From the NCBI GenBank assembly GCA_965372745.1, contig CBDVDM010000001.1:151272-215271 (forward strand): 64,000 nt of DNA. The letters run 5' to 3'. Numbering within the stretch: position 1 is the stretch's first letter; every line of letters starts with the position of its first letter. The notes beneath the pieces are model-generated. The model searched no databases and was not told the origin of the DNA. It was given only the letters and a program-made list of their open reading frames with translations. This document shows, one piece after another, positions 1-9,112 of this stretch. The position numbers were made by a program, and so were the translations under genes. This stretch comes from VRUG01 sp965372745. Lineage in GTDB: Bacteria; Planctomycetota; Phycisphaerae; Sedimentisphaerales; Anaerobacaceae.

Positions 1-396
1 ATTGCTGACGGCCTGGTTGATGCACTTGTAACCGACCATGCGCCGCATCTGCAGAGTGAAAAAGAGCTGGAATTTTTAACTGCTCCGTTTGGAATAGCAT
101 CTCTGGAATGTTCTTTAGGCTTATTCGTCAAGGCGTTAATCGAACCGGAGGTTTTGGATTGGCCTGAACTGATTGAACTTATGACGGTCAAACCCGCTCG
201 CATAATCGGGATTGACAAAGGCACTTTAGCTACAGGCAAACAGGGTGATGTCACTATCATTGACCCGGATGCCGAATATACTGTCGATGTGAATAAATTC
301 CGCTCGAAAAGCAGAAACTGTCCTTATCAAGGCTGGAAGTTGAGGGGCAGAGTCGAAAAAACCATCGTCGGCGGCGAAATAAGGTACGAAATTTGA
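1..396 (+). CDS. pyrC: Dihydroorotase, C-terminal part (partial)
   Basis: This is the 3' end of a gene that begins before the window; the frame is open from base 1. The product would cyclise carbamoyl aspartate to dihydroorotate in pyrimidine synthesis in the cytoplasm. The visible segment has the TDHAPH motif (metal-binding region of the amidohydrolase family), followed by APFG..SLE and a C-terminal GKQGDVTIIDP strand typical of class I dihydroorotases and related hydantoinase-fold enzymes. The family call is solid; the symbol rests on the TDHAPH/APFG pair, because dihydropyrimidinases lack that combination. An aspartate transcarbamoylase gene would be expected just upstream but cannot be seen. 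Confidence 0.9.
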   Translation: MADGLVDALVTDHAPHLQSEKELEFLTAPFGIASLECSLGLFVKALIEPEVLDWPELIELMTVKPARIIGIDKGTLATGKQGDVTIIDPDAEYTVDVNKFRSKSRNCPYQGWKLRGRVEKTIVGGEIRYEI

Positions 397-486
397 AATT
401 CAAAGCGTTAAACCTTATACTATTGCAACAGATGCTGATGTGTGATGAGTTTTGATTCTTTAGAGAAAGGCATAAAAGGTTTAGCG

Positions 487-1401
487 GTGAGAATAAAAAA
501 ATTTAGCCTGCTGTTTGTAATTATAATTTCAGCAACAGCTTTCGCTTCCTCTCAACAATTTCCGAACTATAGTAATGGTAAACGTATCGGCGGTTTGAAA
601 TCAAATTTAATATCAGAGGCATCGGGCATAGCAGCAAGCCGGCAAAACCCGGGAGTTTTGTGGGTACATAATGATTCGGGGGACAGTGCAAGATTATTCG
701 CTATATCAAAAAGCGGAGATTTAATCGGAATTTACAATATAACTGACGCTACTGCCAATGACTGGGAAGATATTGCAATCGGTCCCGGCCCGAAGGCCAA
801 TACAGATTATCTCTATATAGCTGATATTGGCGATAACGATAAAAAACGCAAATCGGTTAACGTTTATCGAGTTGTCGAGCCGGAAATCAATATGAACAAA
901 AAAGGAGATACATTCAATATCGGGCCGTCAGAAAAGATTGAATTAAAGTATCCAGACGGAGCAGTTAACGCTGAAACGCTAATGGTCGAGCCTGCAACCG
1001 GAGACATATACATAGTAACCAAGAACAAGGCTCCTGCAAAAATTTATCGTGCAAGGTATCCTCAATCAATAACTGCGCCGACCGTATTGGAGAAAATAGC
1101 AAGTATAGATTTAAAAAAGGCAGTCGGGGGTGACATTTCCGCTGACGGCAAATTAATCATCGTAAAAACAAAGAAAAATATAGTTTTGTGGACCAGACCT
1201 TTAGAATCAAATTTGGCAGAGGTTTTCGAAAAAAGCTATGGTTCTTTACCTGCGATGCCGTTTATATTCGAGCTGCAATGCGAGGCAATATGTTTCGATA
1301 CTGATTCAAAAAATTATTACACAATAAGCGAGGGGCTTTTCCCGTCGATATTTTACTATGAGCAAATCGAAGAAAGCAAAAGCATCGCAGATAGCGATTG
1401 A
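487..1401 (+). CDS. Secreted propeller-like protein of unknown function
   Basis: The frame opens at a GTG at 442, but a GTG at 487 gives a start directly before a clean signal peptide (VRIKKFSLLFVIIIS, then cleavage near AFASS), so I place the start there; the upstream alternative remains possible. The mature part of about 280 residues carries repeated strand-rich blocks such as WVHNDSGDSARLFAI, DWEDIAIGPG, DYLYIADIGDN and GDIYIVTKNK. These resemble beta-propeller proteins that bind or hydrolyse outside the cytoplasm. No catalytic motif is evident. It lies 90 bp after pyrC and 51 bp before the NYN-domain gene, so co-transcription is possible. Function unknown. Confidence 0.75.
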   Translation: MRIKKFSLLFVIIISATAFASSQQFPNYSNGKRIGGLKSNLISEASGIAASRQNPGVLWVHNDSGDSARLFAISKSGDLIGIYNITDATANDWEDIAIGPGPKANTDYLYIADIGDNDKKRKSVNVYRVVEPEINMNKKGDTFNIGPSEKIELKYPDGAVNAETLMVEPATGDIYIVTKNKAPAKIYRARYPQSITAPTVLEKIASIDLKKAVGGDISADGKLIIVKTKKNIVLWTRPLESNLAEVFEKSYGSLPAMPFIFELQCEAICFDTDSKNYYTISEGLFPSIFYYEQIEESKSIADSD

Positions 1402-1452
1402 AGAAATGAAGATGAGTTTTTAGTTTTGAGATTTTAACTTTGAGTTTACAAG

Positions 1453-1932
1453 ATGCCTTTTTTAATTGATGGTTATAATTTGCTTTGGGCGCTCGAAGGT
1501 ACGAACAGTGACCTTACGCCTGCCAGTGACGTTCAATTATGCAAAGTTCTAAGCAAATATTTGAACTCAATAAATGATACAGGCGAGATTGTTTTCGATG
1601 GCATTGGCCCGCCGGACAAGGATGTATTCGAGAATTTAAGTAAACTTGAAGTTATTTTTAGCGGCACAAAAAATGATGCTGATACTATCATTGAAAGAAA
1701 AATAGAGGCCAGCACCGCCCCTAAAAGGCTGACAGTTGTTAGTAGTGATAACAGACTTAGAAAAGCAGGGCGTACGAGGAAAACTGTTACAATAAAATCC
1801 GCTCTTTTTTGGTCGCAGGTTCGCAGACAGCTTCGCCGTCCACGTGGCACAGCAGAGCCGGCGGAAAAACAAGTGGGGCTAAGCCAAAGCGAGACCGAGC
1901 AGTGGATGGACTTTTTCGGCCTTGATGAGTAA
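1453..1932 (+). CDS. YacP-like NYN/PIN-fold RNA-binding protein
   Basis: The protein of 159 residues begins MPFLIDGYNLLWAL, the signature of the YacP (DUF901) branch of NYN nucleases, in which the first Asp is a metal ligand. Further acidic residues follow in the expected places: GEIVFDG, the NDADTIIERKI helix (equivalent of the second acidic patch) and VVSSDNRLRKAG (SSD motif before the last strand). In Bacillus the relative Rae1 is a ribosome-associated endoribonuclease; that function is only suggested here. The C-terminus is a basic stretch followed by a Glu-rich tail. A conserved intergenic repeat begins five bases after its stop. Confidence 0.75.
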   Translation: MPFLIDGYNLLWALEGTNSDLTPASDVQLCKVLSKYLNSINDTGEIVFDGIGPPDKDVFENLSKLEVIFSGTKNDADTIIERKIEASTAPKRLTVVSSDNRLRKAGRTRKTVTIKSALFWSQVRRQLRRPRGTAEPAEKQVGLSQSETEQWMDFFGLDE

Positions 1933-1936
1933 TTTC

Positions 1937-1967
1937 TAAACACGCATTTTATTACCCTAAAGGGTAT
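1937..1967. repeat. 31-bp intergenic palindromic repeat, copy 1
   Basis: The segment TAAACACGCATTTTATTA followed by CCCTAAAGGGTAT matches copy 2 (5925-5955) at 30 of 31 positions, and its last 20 bases match copy 3 (43157-43176) with one change. The core TACCCTAAAGGGTA is a hairpin-forming palindrome with a two-base centre. It sits directly after the YacP-like gene. Confidence 0.75.
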
Positions 1968-2023
1968 GAGAACAACTTTACACATTTCTTTTCTGTTTGA
2001 ACCGGATTTTGGCAAATTTTGCA

Positions 2024-2052
2024 TTGATAATCTAAGTAAAAAGCTGTATAAG
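2024..2052 (+). promoter_or_regulatory. Candidate sigma-70 type promoter of nifJ
   Basis: TTGATA (2024-2029) and TATAAG (2047-2052) are separated by exactly 17 bp and would start transcription near 2059, about 40 bases before the nifJ start codon. This is a sequence match only. Confidence 0.45.
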
Positions 2053-2100
2053 TAACGATTTATTTCAATTCACATTTAACTTTTAGAAGGTGGAGAAATT

Positions 2101-5100
2101 ATGAGTCGCAAAATGGTTACAATTGATGGAAACACAGCAGTGGTTCATGTTGCCCATGCCACGAACGAAGTTATTGCAATTTATCCTATTACACCAAGTT
2201 CGTCAATGGGCGAGTTCGCTGACGCAAAGTCAGCAGCAGGCCAGACAAATATATGGGGTACTATTCCTTCGGTTACGGAAATGCAGTCTGAAGCCGGTGC
2301 CGCCGGTGCCATTCACGGTGCGCTTGCGACCGGTGCATTGTCGACGACCTTTACCGCCTCGCAGGGTCTTTTGCTGATGATACCGAACATGTACAAGATA
2401 GCCGGCGAATTACTGCCGACAGTTTTTCATGTATCCGCACGTTCGCTGGCCTGCCAGGCATTATCAATTTTCGGCGACCATTCGGATGTTATGGCCTGCA
2501 GGCAAATCGGTTTTGCAATGTTGGCAAGTGCCGGAATTCAGGAGGTAATGGACATGGCCCTGATAGCCCAGCAGTCAACGTTGGCTTCGAGAATTCCTTT
2601 CCTGCATTTCTTCGATGGTTTTAGGACCAGCCACGAGGTGCAAAAGGTCGAGCAGTTCAGCATGGAAGATATACGCTCGATGATTGATGACAAATTTGTG
2701 CTTGAACACAAGGCAAGAGCCTTGTCACCTGACAGACCCCAGATTGGCGGCACTGCCCAGAATCCAGATGTATATTTTCAGGGCAGAGAAACAGTCAACA
2801 GATTTTATGATGCAACGCCCCAAATCGTTCAGGAGACTATGGACAAATTCGCCAAGTTGACCGGCAGAGCATATCATCTTTTTGATTATGTCGGTGCCCC
2901 TGACGCTGAAAAGATTATTATTATCATGGGTTCCGGTGCTGACACTGTACACGAAACCGTTGAATATTTAAATGCCACTGGTGTTAAAGTCGGCGTTTTA
3001 AAGATAAGATTGTTTAGACCCTTCAGCATTGATGATTTCATTAGCGCTATACCTAAAACCGTCACGAAGATAGTAACTCTCGACAGGACAAAAGAGCCCG
3101 GTTCAATCGGCGAACCGCTTTACATGGATGTAAGGACCGCTGTCGGTGAGGCAATGGGTAAGGGACAGACCCATTTCAACGACTATCCGCTCATAATCGG
3201 AGGCAGATATGGCCTGGGTTCCAAGGAGTTTACACCTGCAATGGTAAAAGCTGTGTTCGATAATCTCGACGCCGCCGAACCGAAGAACGGTTTTACCGTT
3301 GGTATTCTCGATGACGTCACCAATAGAAGTCTTGACGTTGATGAATCTTTTGAAGTTGAAAGCAAAGGTGTTTATACTGCAATGTTTTATGGGTTAGGTT
3401 CAGACGGTACCGTCGGAGCAAACAAAAACTCCATTAAAATAATCGGCGAGCAAACCGACAATTACGCTCAGGGCTATTTCGTATACGATTCGAAAAAAGC
3501 CGGCGCCGTCACAATTTCGCACCTGCGATTCGGTAAAGAGCTTATACGAAAGCCTTACCTTGTCACAAAAGCTGATTTTGTGGCCTGCCACAATCCGAGC
3601 TTCCTTGAAAAATATGACATGCTTTCTGACGCCAAAGATGGAGCCGTCTTCCTGCTGACAAGCAGTCACAGCGCAGATGAGACATGGGATATACTGCCGC
3701 AGGAAGTACAAAAACAGATTATTGATAAAAAGCTTAAGTTCTATGTAATTGATGCGATTTCCTTAGCTGTGAAACTTGGCTTAGGCGCACATATTAACGT
3801 CATCATGCAGACAGCGTTCTTCAAGATAAGTGACATCATTCCAATCGAGACTGCTGTAAAAGCTATCAAGGATGCTATCAGGAAAACCTACGGCAAAAAA
3901 GGTGACAAGGTTGTCGAAATGAACAATTCTGCTGTCGATGGTGCTCTCGACAAAATTTTCGAGGTCAAAGTTCCGTCTACAGTAACGAGTAAAATAAAAA
4001 TGCCGCCTGTTGTTCCTGATGATGCGCCTGAATTTGTTCAGCAGGTAACCGGCGAGATTATGGCACGAAAGGGTGATAAGCTGCCTGTTAGTAAGATGCC
4101 TATTGATGGAAAATTTCCAACCGGTACAACAAAATATGAAAAACGTAACATCGGTATAAATATTCCCGAGTGGCAGCCGGAAGTTTGTATACAGTGTGGC
4201 CGGTGTTCATTAGTCTGCCCACATGCAGCCATCAGGATTAAAGCTTATGCTCCTGAAGTGCTCGAAGGCGCTCCGGAAAAATTCAAAAGTGTCGATGCCA
4301 AGGGCAAAGACCTGGCTGGCATGAAGTTTACAGTTCAGGTCGCACCGGAAGACTGCACCGGCTGCGGCAATTGTATTGTGGCATGTCCCGGACTTGAAAA
4401 GGACGAAAACAAACAGCCAACAGGGCGAAAAGCTATCAACATGGTTACGCAGGAGCCTATACGTGCTCAGGAAAGAGATAATTATGATTTCTTTCTGTCT
4501 ATACCGGATACTGACCCGAAACTATTTAATCGCGATACGGTAAAGGGCAGCCAGTTTATCAAGGCACTGTTCGAATACTCAGGTGCCTGTGCAGGTTGTG
4601 GCGAGACCGCATGTGTCAAACTCCTGACCCAGTTGTTTGGTGACCGTGCTTTTATTGGTAATGCCACAGGCTGTTCATCGATTTATGGCGGCAATTTGCC
4701 GACCACACCTTATACCACAAGAGCTGACGGCAGGGGACCGACATGGAGCAACAGCTTATTCGAGGACAATGCTGAATTTGCCATGGGTATGCGTTTGACA
4801 GTCGACAAGTTTAAAGAATATGCACTTGAGCTTTTGGATAAAGTCAAAACCGCAGGCTGTGTAGAAGCTAAACTGGCTGACGAAATCAGACAGGCAGCAA
4901 TTGCTAACGAAGCTGACCAGCAGGCAATCGAGGACCAGCGTGAACGCATTGAGCAATTGAAAACGCAATGTGAAAAAAGTAAATGTGAACAGTGCACCCA
5001 GTTGCTAAGCGTTGCTGACTATCTCGTACGCAAATCTGTTTGGGCATTAGGTGGTGACGGCTGGGCATATGATATTGGTTATGGAGGCCTTGACCATGTC

Positions 5101-5694
5101 TTGGCGAGCGGCGCTGATGTCAATATACTTGTGCTGGATACCGAGGTTTATTCGAATACCGGCGGGCAGATGTCAAAAGCTACACCGCGGGGTGCAATTG
5201 CCAAGTTTGCAGCAGGCGGTAAATCCACGCCCAAAAAGAGCCTCGGGCTTTTGGCAATGACTTACGGTAATATCTACGTCGCCAACGTAGCGATGGGTGC
5301 TAACCCGAATCAAATTGTGAAGGCCTTCATTGAGGCGGAAGCATACCCGGGACCGTCATTGATTATTGCCTATACTCACTGTATTGCTCATGGCATCGAT
5401 ATGACTAAGGGCTACGACGAGCAGAAAAAGGCGGTCGAGTGCGGTCATTTTCCGTTGTATAGATTCAATCCATTGCTAAAGGCAGAGGGTAAGAATCCGT
5501 TACAGCTTGACTCCAAACCTCCCACACTTGATTTCGAGGAATATGCTTTAGGTGAGAACCGCTGGCGGGCATTGCAGAAATCAAACCCCCAGGCTGCTGC
5601 TGAACTGATAAAACTTGCCAAAGAAGATGCTATTCACCGATATGCCCTTATGGAGCAGCTTGCTAAAATTTCGCTTGGAAGTAACGAACAATAG
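2101..5694 (+). CDS. nifJ: Pyruvate:ferredoxin (flavodoxin) oxidoreductase
   Basis: This cytoplasmic enzyme oxidatively decarboxylates pyruvate to acetyl-CoA and CO2 and reduces ferredoxin; it is central to anaerobic carbon metabolism. The 1197 residues match the fused single-chain form. Visible parts in order are the N-terminal pyruvate/TPP domain with PITPSSSMGEFAD, the central domains, a two-cluster ferredoxin domain with Cys 696, 699, 702, 706 and Cys 752, 755, 758, 762, the proximal-cluster CAGCGE motif (Cys 830 and 833), and the TPP-binding GDGWAYDIGYGGLDH with EVYSNTGGQ near 1000. The start has a strong Shine-Dalgarno (AAGGTGGAG). A 60-aa ferredoxin, a plausible electron acceptor, is encoded at 51573. 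Confidence 0.97.
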   Translation: MSRKMVTIDGNTAVVHVAHATNEVIAIYPITPSSSMGEFADAKSAAGQTNIWGTIPSVTEMQSEAGAAGAIHGALATGALSTTFTASQGLLLMIPNMYKIAGELLPTVFHVSARSLACQALSIFGDHSDVMACRQIGFAMLASAGIQEVMDMALIAQQSTLASRIPFLHFFDGFRTSHEVQKVEQFSMEDIRSMIDDKFVLEHKARALSPDRPQIGGTAQNPDVYFQGRETVNRFYDATPQIVQETMDKFAKLTGRAYHLFDYVGAPDAEKIIIIMGSGADTVHETVEYLNATGVKVGVLKIRLFRPFSIDDFISAIPKTVTKIVTLDRTKEPGSIGEPLYMDVRTAVGEAMGKGQTHFNDYPLIIGGRYGLGSKEFTPAMVKAVFDNLDAAEPKNGFTVGILDDVTNRSLDVDESFEVESKGVYTAMFYGLGSDGTVGANKNSIKIIGEQTDNYAQGYFVYDSKKAGAVTISHLRFGKELIRKPYLVTKADFVACHNPSFLEKYDMLSDAKDGAVFLLTSSHSADETWDILPQEVQKQIIDKKLKFYVIDAISLAVKLGLGAHINVIMQTAFFKISDIIPIETAVKAIKDAIRKTYGKKGDKVVEMNNSAVDGALDKIFEVKVPSTVTSKIKMPPVVPDDAPEFVQQVTGEIMARKGDKLPVSKMPIDGKFPTGTTKYEKRNIGINIPEWQPEVCIQCGRCSLVCPHAAIRIKAYAPEVLEGAPEKFKSVDAKGKDLAGMKFTVQVAPEDCTGCGNCIVACPGLEKDENKQPTGRKAINMVTQEPIRAQERDNYDFFLSIPDTDPKLFNRDTVKGSQFIKALFEYSGACAGCGETACVKLLTQLFGDRAFIGNATGCSSIYGGNLPTTPYTTRADGRGPTWSNSLFEDNAEFAMGMRLTVDKFKEYALELLDKVKTAGCVEAKLADEIRQAAIANEADQQAIEDQRERIEQLKTQCEKSKCEQCTQLLSVADYLVRKSVWALGGDGWAYDIGYGGLDHVLASGADVNILVLDTEVYSNTGGQMSKATPRGAIAKFAAGGKSTPKKSLGLLAMTYGNIYVANVAMGANPNQIVKAFIEAEAYPGPSLIIAYTHCIAHGIDMTKGYDEQKKAVECGHFPLYRFNPLLKAEGKNPLQLDSKPPTLDFEEYALGENRWRALQKSNPQAAAELIKLAKEDAIHRYALMEQLAKISLGSNEQ

Positions 5695-6484
5695 AATCTT
5701 AGCTTATTGCAATTGCCTTGTGTTCGAGAGTTTTTCAAGTCATATTTGAGAAAAACTTCTTTCGAATACAGGGCAGTTTTATGCGTTATCTTTTGGGGGT
5801 GGGAATAGAAACTTGAGGCTGTTTTGGCCAAAAAGCGGTCTTTTTCTAAAATAGAGTAAAACCAATTCCGATTAATAATTACGCTTTAATGCGCGTGGTA
5901 AGAACCTTTATACAAACAATTCCATAAACGCGCATTTTATTACCCTAAAGGGTATAGGGTTTTAAAATTTGATTGTTTTTATCGAAATTTTAATTTTTTT
6001 TCTACCTTTGAAGCTTCCTTATTCATACTGGTATCAGGATAATTATAGGGCACAGCAATTGCCTGAAACCGAACAAATCATGCCCTCTTAAAGTATATTA
6101 AAGTATTATTTTTTTATTGAAAGCCTGAAGTTGATTTAGGCAAACATGCAACTGCGAATACAACCTCTTTAGGTATGCGTAGTTACGAAAAATAAGAAGC
6201 ATTTTTTTCATGCCAATCTTGTTTTTCACACCTGAAAAATTATAGGACCAGGACGTCCCGGAATACTAATCGCCGATAGGATTTAATTTCTTTGTAACAT
6301 TGGCTTTATGACAGTTAAAAAAGTTAAGCGCAGAGGGTGTTAAACCGATAAATTTTAGCAAAGCAGCAGGATTTGTTAACGAACCGCAACCATGATTGTG
6401 GTCAAATTATACGTTAAAGCAGAGAAAAGTTGGTTTTGTTATTTAACGACTAAGAGGCAACAAACTTTGAGAGAATGTAAAGAT
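5695..6484. other. Long non-coding leader region before the exopolysaccharide operon
   Basis: These 790 bases hold no convincing gene. A frame that opens at 6392 leads into the polysaccharide export gene but adds an N-terminus that would disrupt its lipoprotein signal, so it is treated as untranslated. The segment contains copy 2 of the 31-bp palindromic repeat and AT-rich DNA. I did not find a convincing sigma-70 or sigma-54 promoter, although the length suggests a regulated leader. Confidence 0.5.
5925..5955. repeat. 31-bp intergenic palindromic repeat, copy 2
   Basis: This differs from copy 1 (1937-1967) at a single base, giving TAAACGCGCATTTTATTA then CCCTAAAGGGTAT. It lies 230 bp after nifJ, so the two near-identical copies flank that gene in the same orientation. 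Confidence 0.75.
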
Positions 6485-8125
6485 ATGAAAAGGACGCGGA
6501 TTGTATCAGCAGCATTGTTTTTGCTTATTTTGGCCTTTTACTCAACTGGCTGTAGTGATAAGTTTTTTGACCCTGGCCAGGTAGGGAGATTTCGCCCTGT
6601 GCCGGCTGTGAATGTAATACTGGATTCGCTGGGAGTTGCAGAGGAAACACCTCCGGCCTGGGAAACGGGTGAAGAGCCTAAACCGGTTGATGTTATGGCT
6701 TATGAAACTGATTATGTTTTAGGGTCTGGCGATATTATAAGAATATCTATTTTTGAATTGCTCCAGCAGGGTGTCCCTTTCGTCAACGACTATGTTATCA
6801 CCGAAACCGGTAAAATATCCATTACAGAAGTCGGTGTTATCGATGCTGCCGGACTGACAGAATCTCAGCTCGAAGAGGAATTAAAACAAATCCTTTCACC
6901 GGGCATACTGAAAGACCCGGCAGTTTCAGCAATCCTGCTTCGTTCCGAGCAGCGTACTTATTCAATACAAGGCAATGGTGTGCCGCGGCCAAGTAGATAC
7001 GAAATTCCGCGGTATGATTTCAGGTTGCTTGACGCCCTTGCCCTGTCCGGTGGTATCAGCCAGTTTAATACAAGCTACGTTTATGTTTCAAGACAGATTA
7101 CCGGTCAGGAAGAAATTTCTGAACAGGAATTTGCCGAGCCGCTCAAGCCGCAGGTTATAGAACCAGCCGGGCAGCAGGGTGCAAAGCCGGTTGATTTGCA
7201 AAAACTGATTAAGCCTGAGCAGGAAATGATAGAGATTATTGCACCTCGGGCATCAGGGCAATGGCATGAAAATAAAATAATTATAACTTTGGCAGAGATG
7301 GTAACTGATAAGGAACTTGCAGAAGCTGCATTGCCCGAAGGTTTTGAATTGCCGGTCACTAATTTGCAGGACGAAAATAAACTTGATAATCAATATGCTG
7401 AACAAGCTGAACAGGTTATCATTGATAAACCAATTAATGAGGTCAATGCCGGACGAATTGAATGGATATTTAGAGATGGCAGATGGGTTCCTCTTCAGGT
7501 TGGTCGTCGCCGGCCCGCTGAACCGGTTGATAAAATCGAACTGAAGAAAGTATTTGAACCGTTAAGAGGAAAAGAGAGGATGGATTTTGGTTGGGATCAG
7601 CTGGAAAGTGGCGGTCAAAAGACAAGGGTTATAAAGGTTCCTGCTGACAAACTACTCGGTGGTGACCCGCGTTATAATATTATTGTTAGGCCGGGTGATA
7701 ATATCCATGTTCCTCTTGATATTATGGGTGAATTCTATATCATGGGCAATACGACCCACCAGGGCTTTATTAATCTTACCGGCAGGCCTATGACTTTAAA
7801 GATGGCCATAGCTGCTGCTGGAGGCCTGGGACCGTTAGCTTGGCCGAAACGTTGCGAGGTCACAAGGAGAATCAGTAAAAACAAAGAAGAGACCGTGATG
7901 GTGGACCTGAATAAGATAGCCAGTGGAGAGCAGCCTGACTTCTTTATTAAACCGAATGATTTGATTAATGTGGGAACACACCCAACTGCGATATGGAGAG
8001 CGGTTTTGCGAAATTCGTTCAGGGCAACTTATGGTTTTGGTTTTATATATGACCGTAACTTTGCAGACAGAGATTATTATACCAGTAGACCAATTCCATC
8101 TTTTTTAACAGGTTTGTTTAATTAG
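6485..8125 (+). CDS. Wza-like polysaccharide export lipoprotein
   Basis: I chose the ATG at 6485, which gives a lipoprotein signal (MKRTRIVSAALFLLILAF then STGC, lipid-accepting Cys 23). The 546-residue protein has a Poly_export domain starting DYVLGSGDIIRISIFE and a first SLBB-like segment around QRTYSIQGNG. After it comes a long Pro/Glu-rich insertion of roughly 180 residues that is absent from Wza. A second SLBB follows at YNIIVRPGDNIHVP...GEFYIMGNTTHQG. The role would be an outer-membrane channel for exopolysaccharide. It heads an operon with exosortase, EpsI-like, TPR and Wzc-like genes. The insertion includes EWIFRDGRWVPLQVGRR and may contact a partner in the cell envelope. Confidence 0.9.
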   Translation: MKRTRIVSAALFLLILAFYSTGCSDKFFDPGQVGRFRPVPAVNVILDSLGVAEETPPAWETGEEPKPVDVMAYETDYVLGSGDIIRISIFELLQQGVPFVNDYVITETGKISITEVGVIDAAGLTESQLEEELKQILSPGILKDPAVSAILLRSEQRTYSIQGNGVPRPSRYEIPRYDFRLLDALALSGGISQFNTSYVYVSRQITGQEEISEQEFAEPLKPQVIEPAGQQGAKPVDLQKLIKPEQEMIEIIAPRASGQWHENKIIITLAEMVTDKELAEAALPEGFELPVTNLQDENKLDNQYAEQAEQVIIDKPINEVNAGRIEWIFRDGRWVPLQVGRRRPAEPVDKIELKKVFEPLRGKERMDFGWDQLESGGQKTRVIKVPADKLLGGDPRYNIIVRPGDNIHVPLDIMGEFYIMGNTTHQGFINLTGRPMTLKMAIAAAGGLGPLAWPKRCEVTRRISKNKEETVMVDLNKIASGEQPDFFIKPNDLINVGTHPTAIWRAVLRNSFRATYGFGFIYDRNFADRDYYTSRPIPSFLTGLFN

Positions 8126-8137
8126 AATCTATTATTT

Positions 8138-9112
8138 ATGACAGAATATATCACTCCTTCTGTTGCGGGAAAACAAAAAGCAAATGCCTCTTATACAAGT
8201 TGGCTCGAGCTTGGGGTTCATAATTATATCAAGATACTGATTATTGCATTATTGTTTTGGTATCTTTTTCGCGTGGAGATTGACAGTATTGTTAAAAAGT
8301 GGATTACTGACCCAAGCTGGTCTCATGGCTTTCTCATCCCGTTTTTTAGTTTATATTTCATTAATCAACACAAAAGTGACATCCTGGCACTTAAAATCAG
8401 ACCCAGTTACATAGGTCTGTTTTTTTTGATTTGCGGGATTTTGTTTTATCCACTGAATATAGTGCACTTTCAATATGGTTATCTTAAACCTATCGGCATG
8501 ATAGCAACTCTTGGTGCCATGGTTTTATTTTTAGGTGGATGGTCACTGGTTAAATATACATGGCTTCCGATTGGTTTTTTGGTTTTTGCTGTTCCTTTAC
8601 CACAGAGATATTATGTTGCAATTACCATGCCTATGCGAATATTTGCTGCGAAAATTTCCACCTTTTTACTAAATCTGGTCAATGACTTGAATGCTACAGT
8701 AAGCGGGGTAGTGATAGATGTTATATATAAAGGCCAGAGAATGGACCCGCCGCTTAATGTTGCTGATGCGTGCAGCGGGATGAGATTATTGATGGCTTTC
8801 CTGGCTTTGGGCGTTGCTATGGCATATCTTCACTATAGACCCGTGTGGCAGCGAGTTATTTTGTTAGCTACAACAATTCCGATAGCAGTCTTTTGTAATA
8901 TCATCAGAGTTACTGCCACAGGTTTTATCTATGTGCTGGGAAATCCGAAGTATGCACAGGGAATCTATCATGACCTGCTTGGAATGTTGATGTTGCCGTT
9001 GGCTTTTGGCCTATATGGTTTCATTGCATGGTTTATGTCGAGTTTGTTTATTGAAGAGCTTTCTCCTGAGATGAAAAAAGAGAATGTTATTATTCGAAAT
9101 CGTCGAACGTGA
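8138..9112 (+). CDS. Exosortase (PEP-CTERM sorting transpeptidase-like membrane enzyme)
   Basis: This 324-residue polytopic inner-membrane protein is predicted to cleave PEP-CTERM tails and transfer surface proteins to their anchor. The catalytic set is complete: Cys 212 in DACSGMR, Arg 257 in CNIIRV and His 278 in YHDLLGM, each at the end of a hydrophobic helix as in the EpsH/exosortase family. An early SHGFLIPFFSLY segment is also typical. It starts 12 bp after the export lipoprotein gene and overlaps the EpsI-like gene by 4 bp. A PEP-CTERM substrate is encoded at the right edge of the window. The planctomycete subclass cannot be fixed without a profile search. Confidence 0.93.
   Translation: MTEYITPSVAGKQKANASYTSWLELGVHNYIKILIIALLFWYLFRVEIDSIVKKWITDPSWSHGFLIPFFSLYFINQHKSDILALKIRPSYIGLFFLICGILFYPLNIVHFQYGYLKPIGMIATLGAMVLFLGGWSLVKYTWLPIGFLVFAVPLPQRYYVAITMPMRIFAAKISTFLLNLVNDLNATVSGVVIDVIYKGQRMDPPLNVADACSGMRLLMAFLALGVAMAYLHYRPVWQRVILLATTIPIAVFCNIIRVTATGFIYVLGNPKYAQGIYHDLLGMLMLPLAFGLYGFIAWFMSSLFIEELSPEMKKENVIIRNRRT

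Noticed and set aside
6392..6484. Extended N-terminus of the Wza-like protein
   Set aside because: It would place 31 charged residues before a clear lipoprotein signal; the internal ATG at 6485 has a better context.
5695..6484. A sigma-54 promoter for the exopolysaccharide operon
   Set aside because: rpoN is in the window, but I found no TGGCAC-N5-TTGC match in the leader.
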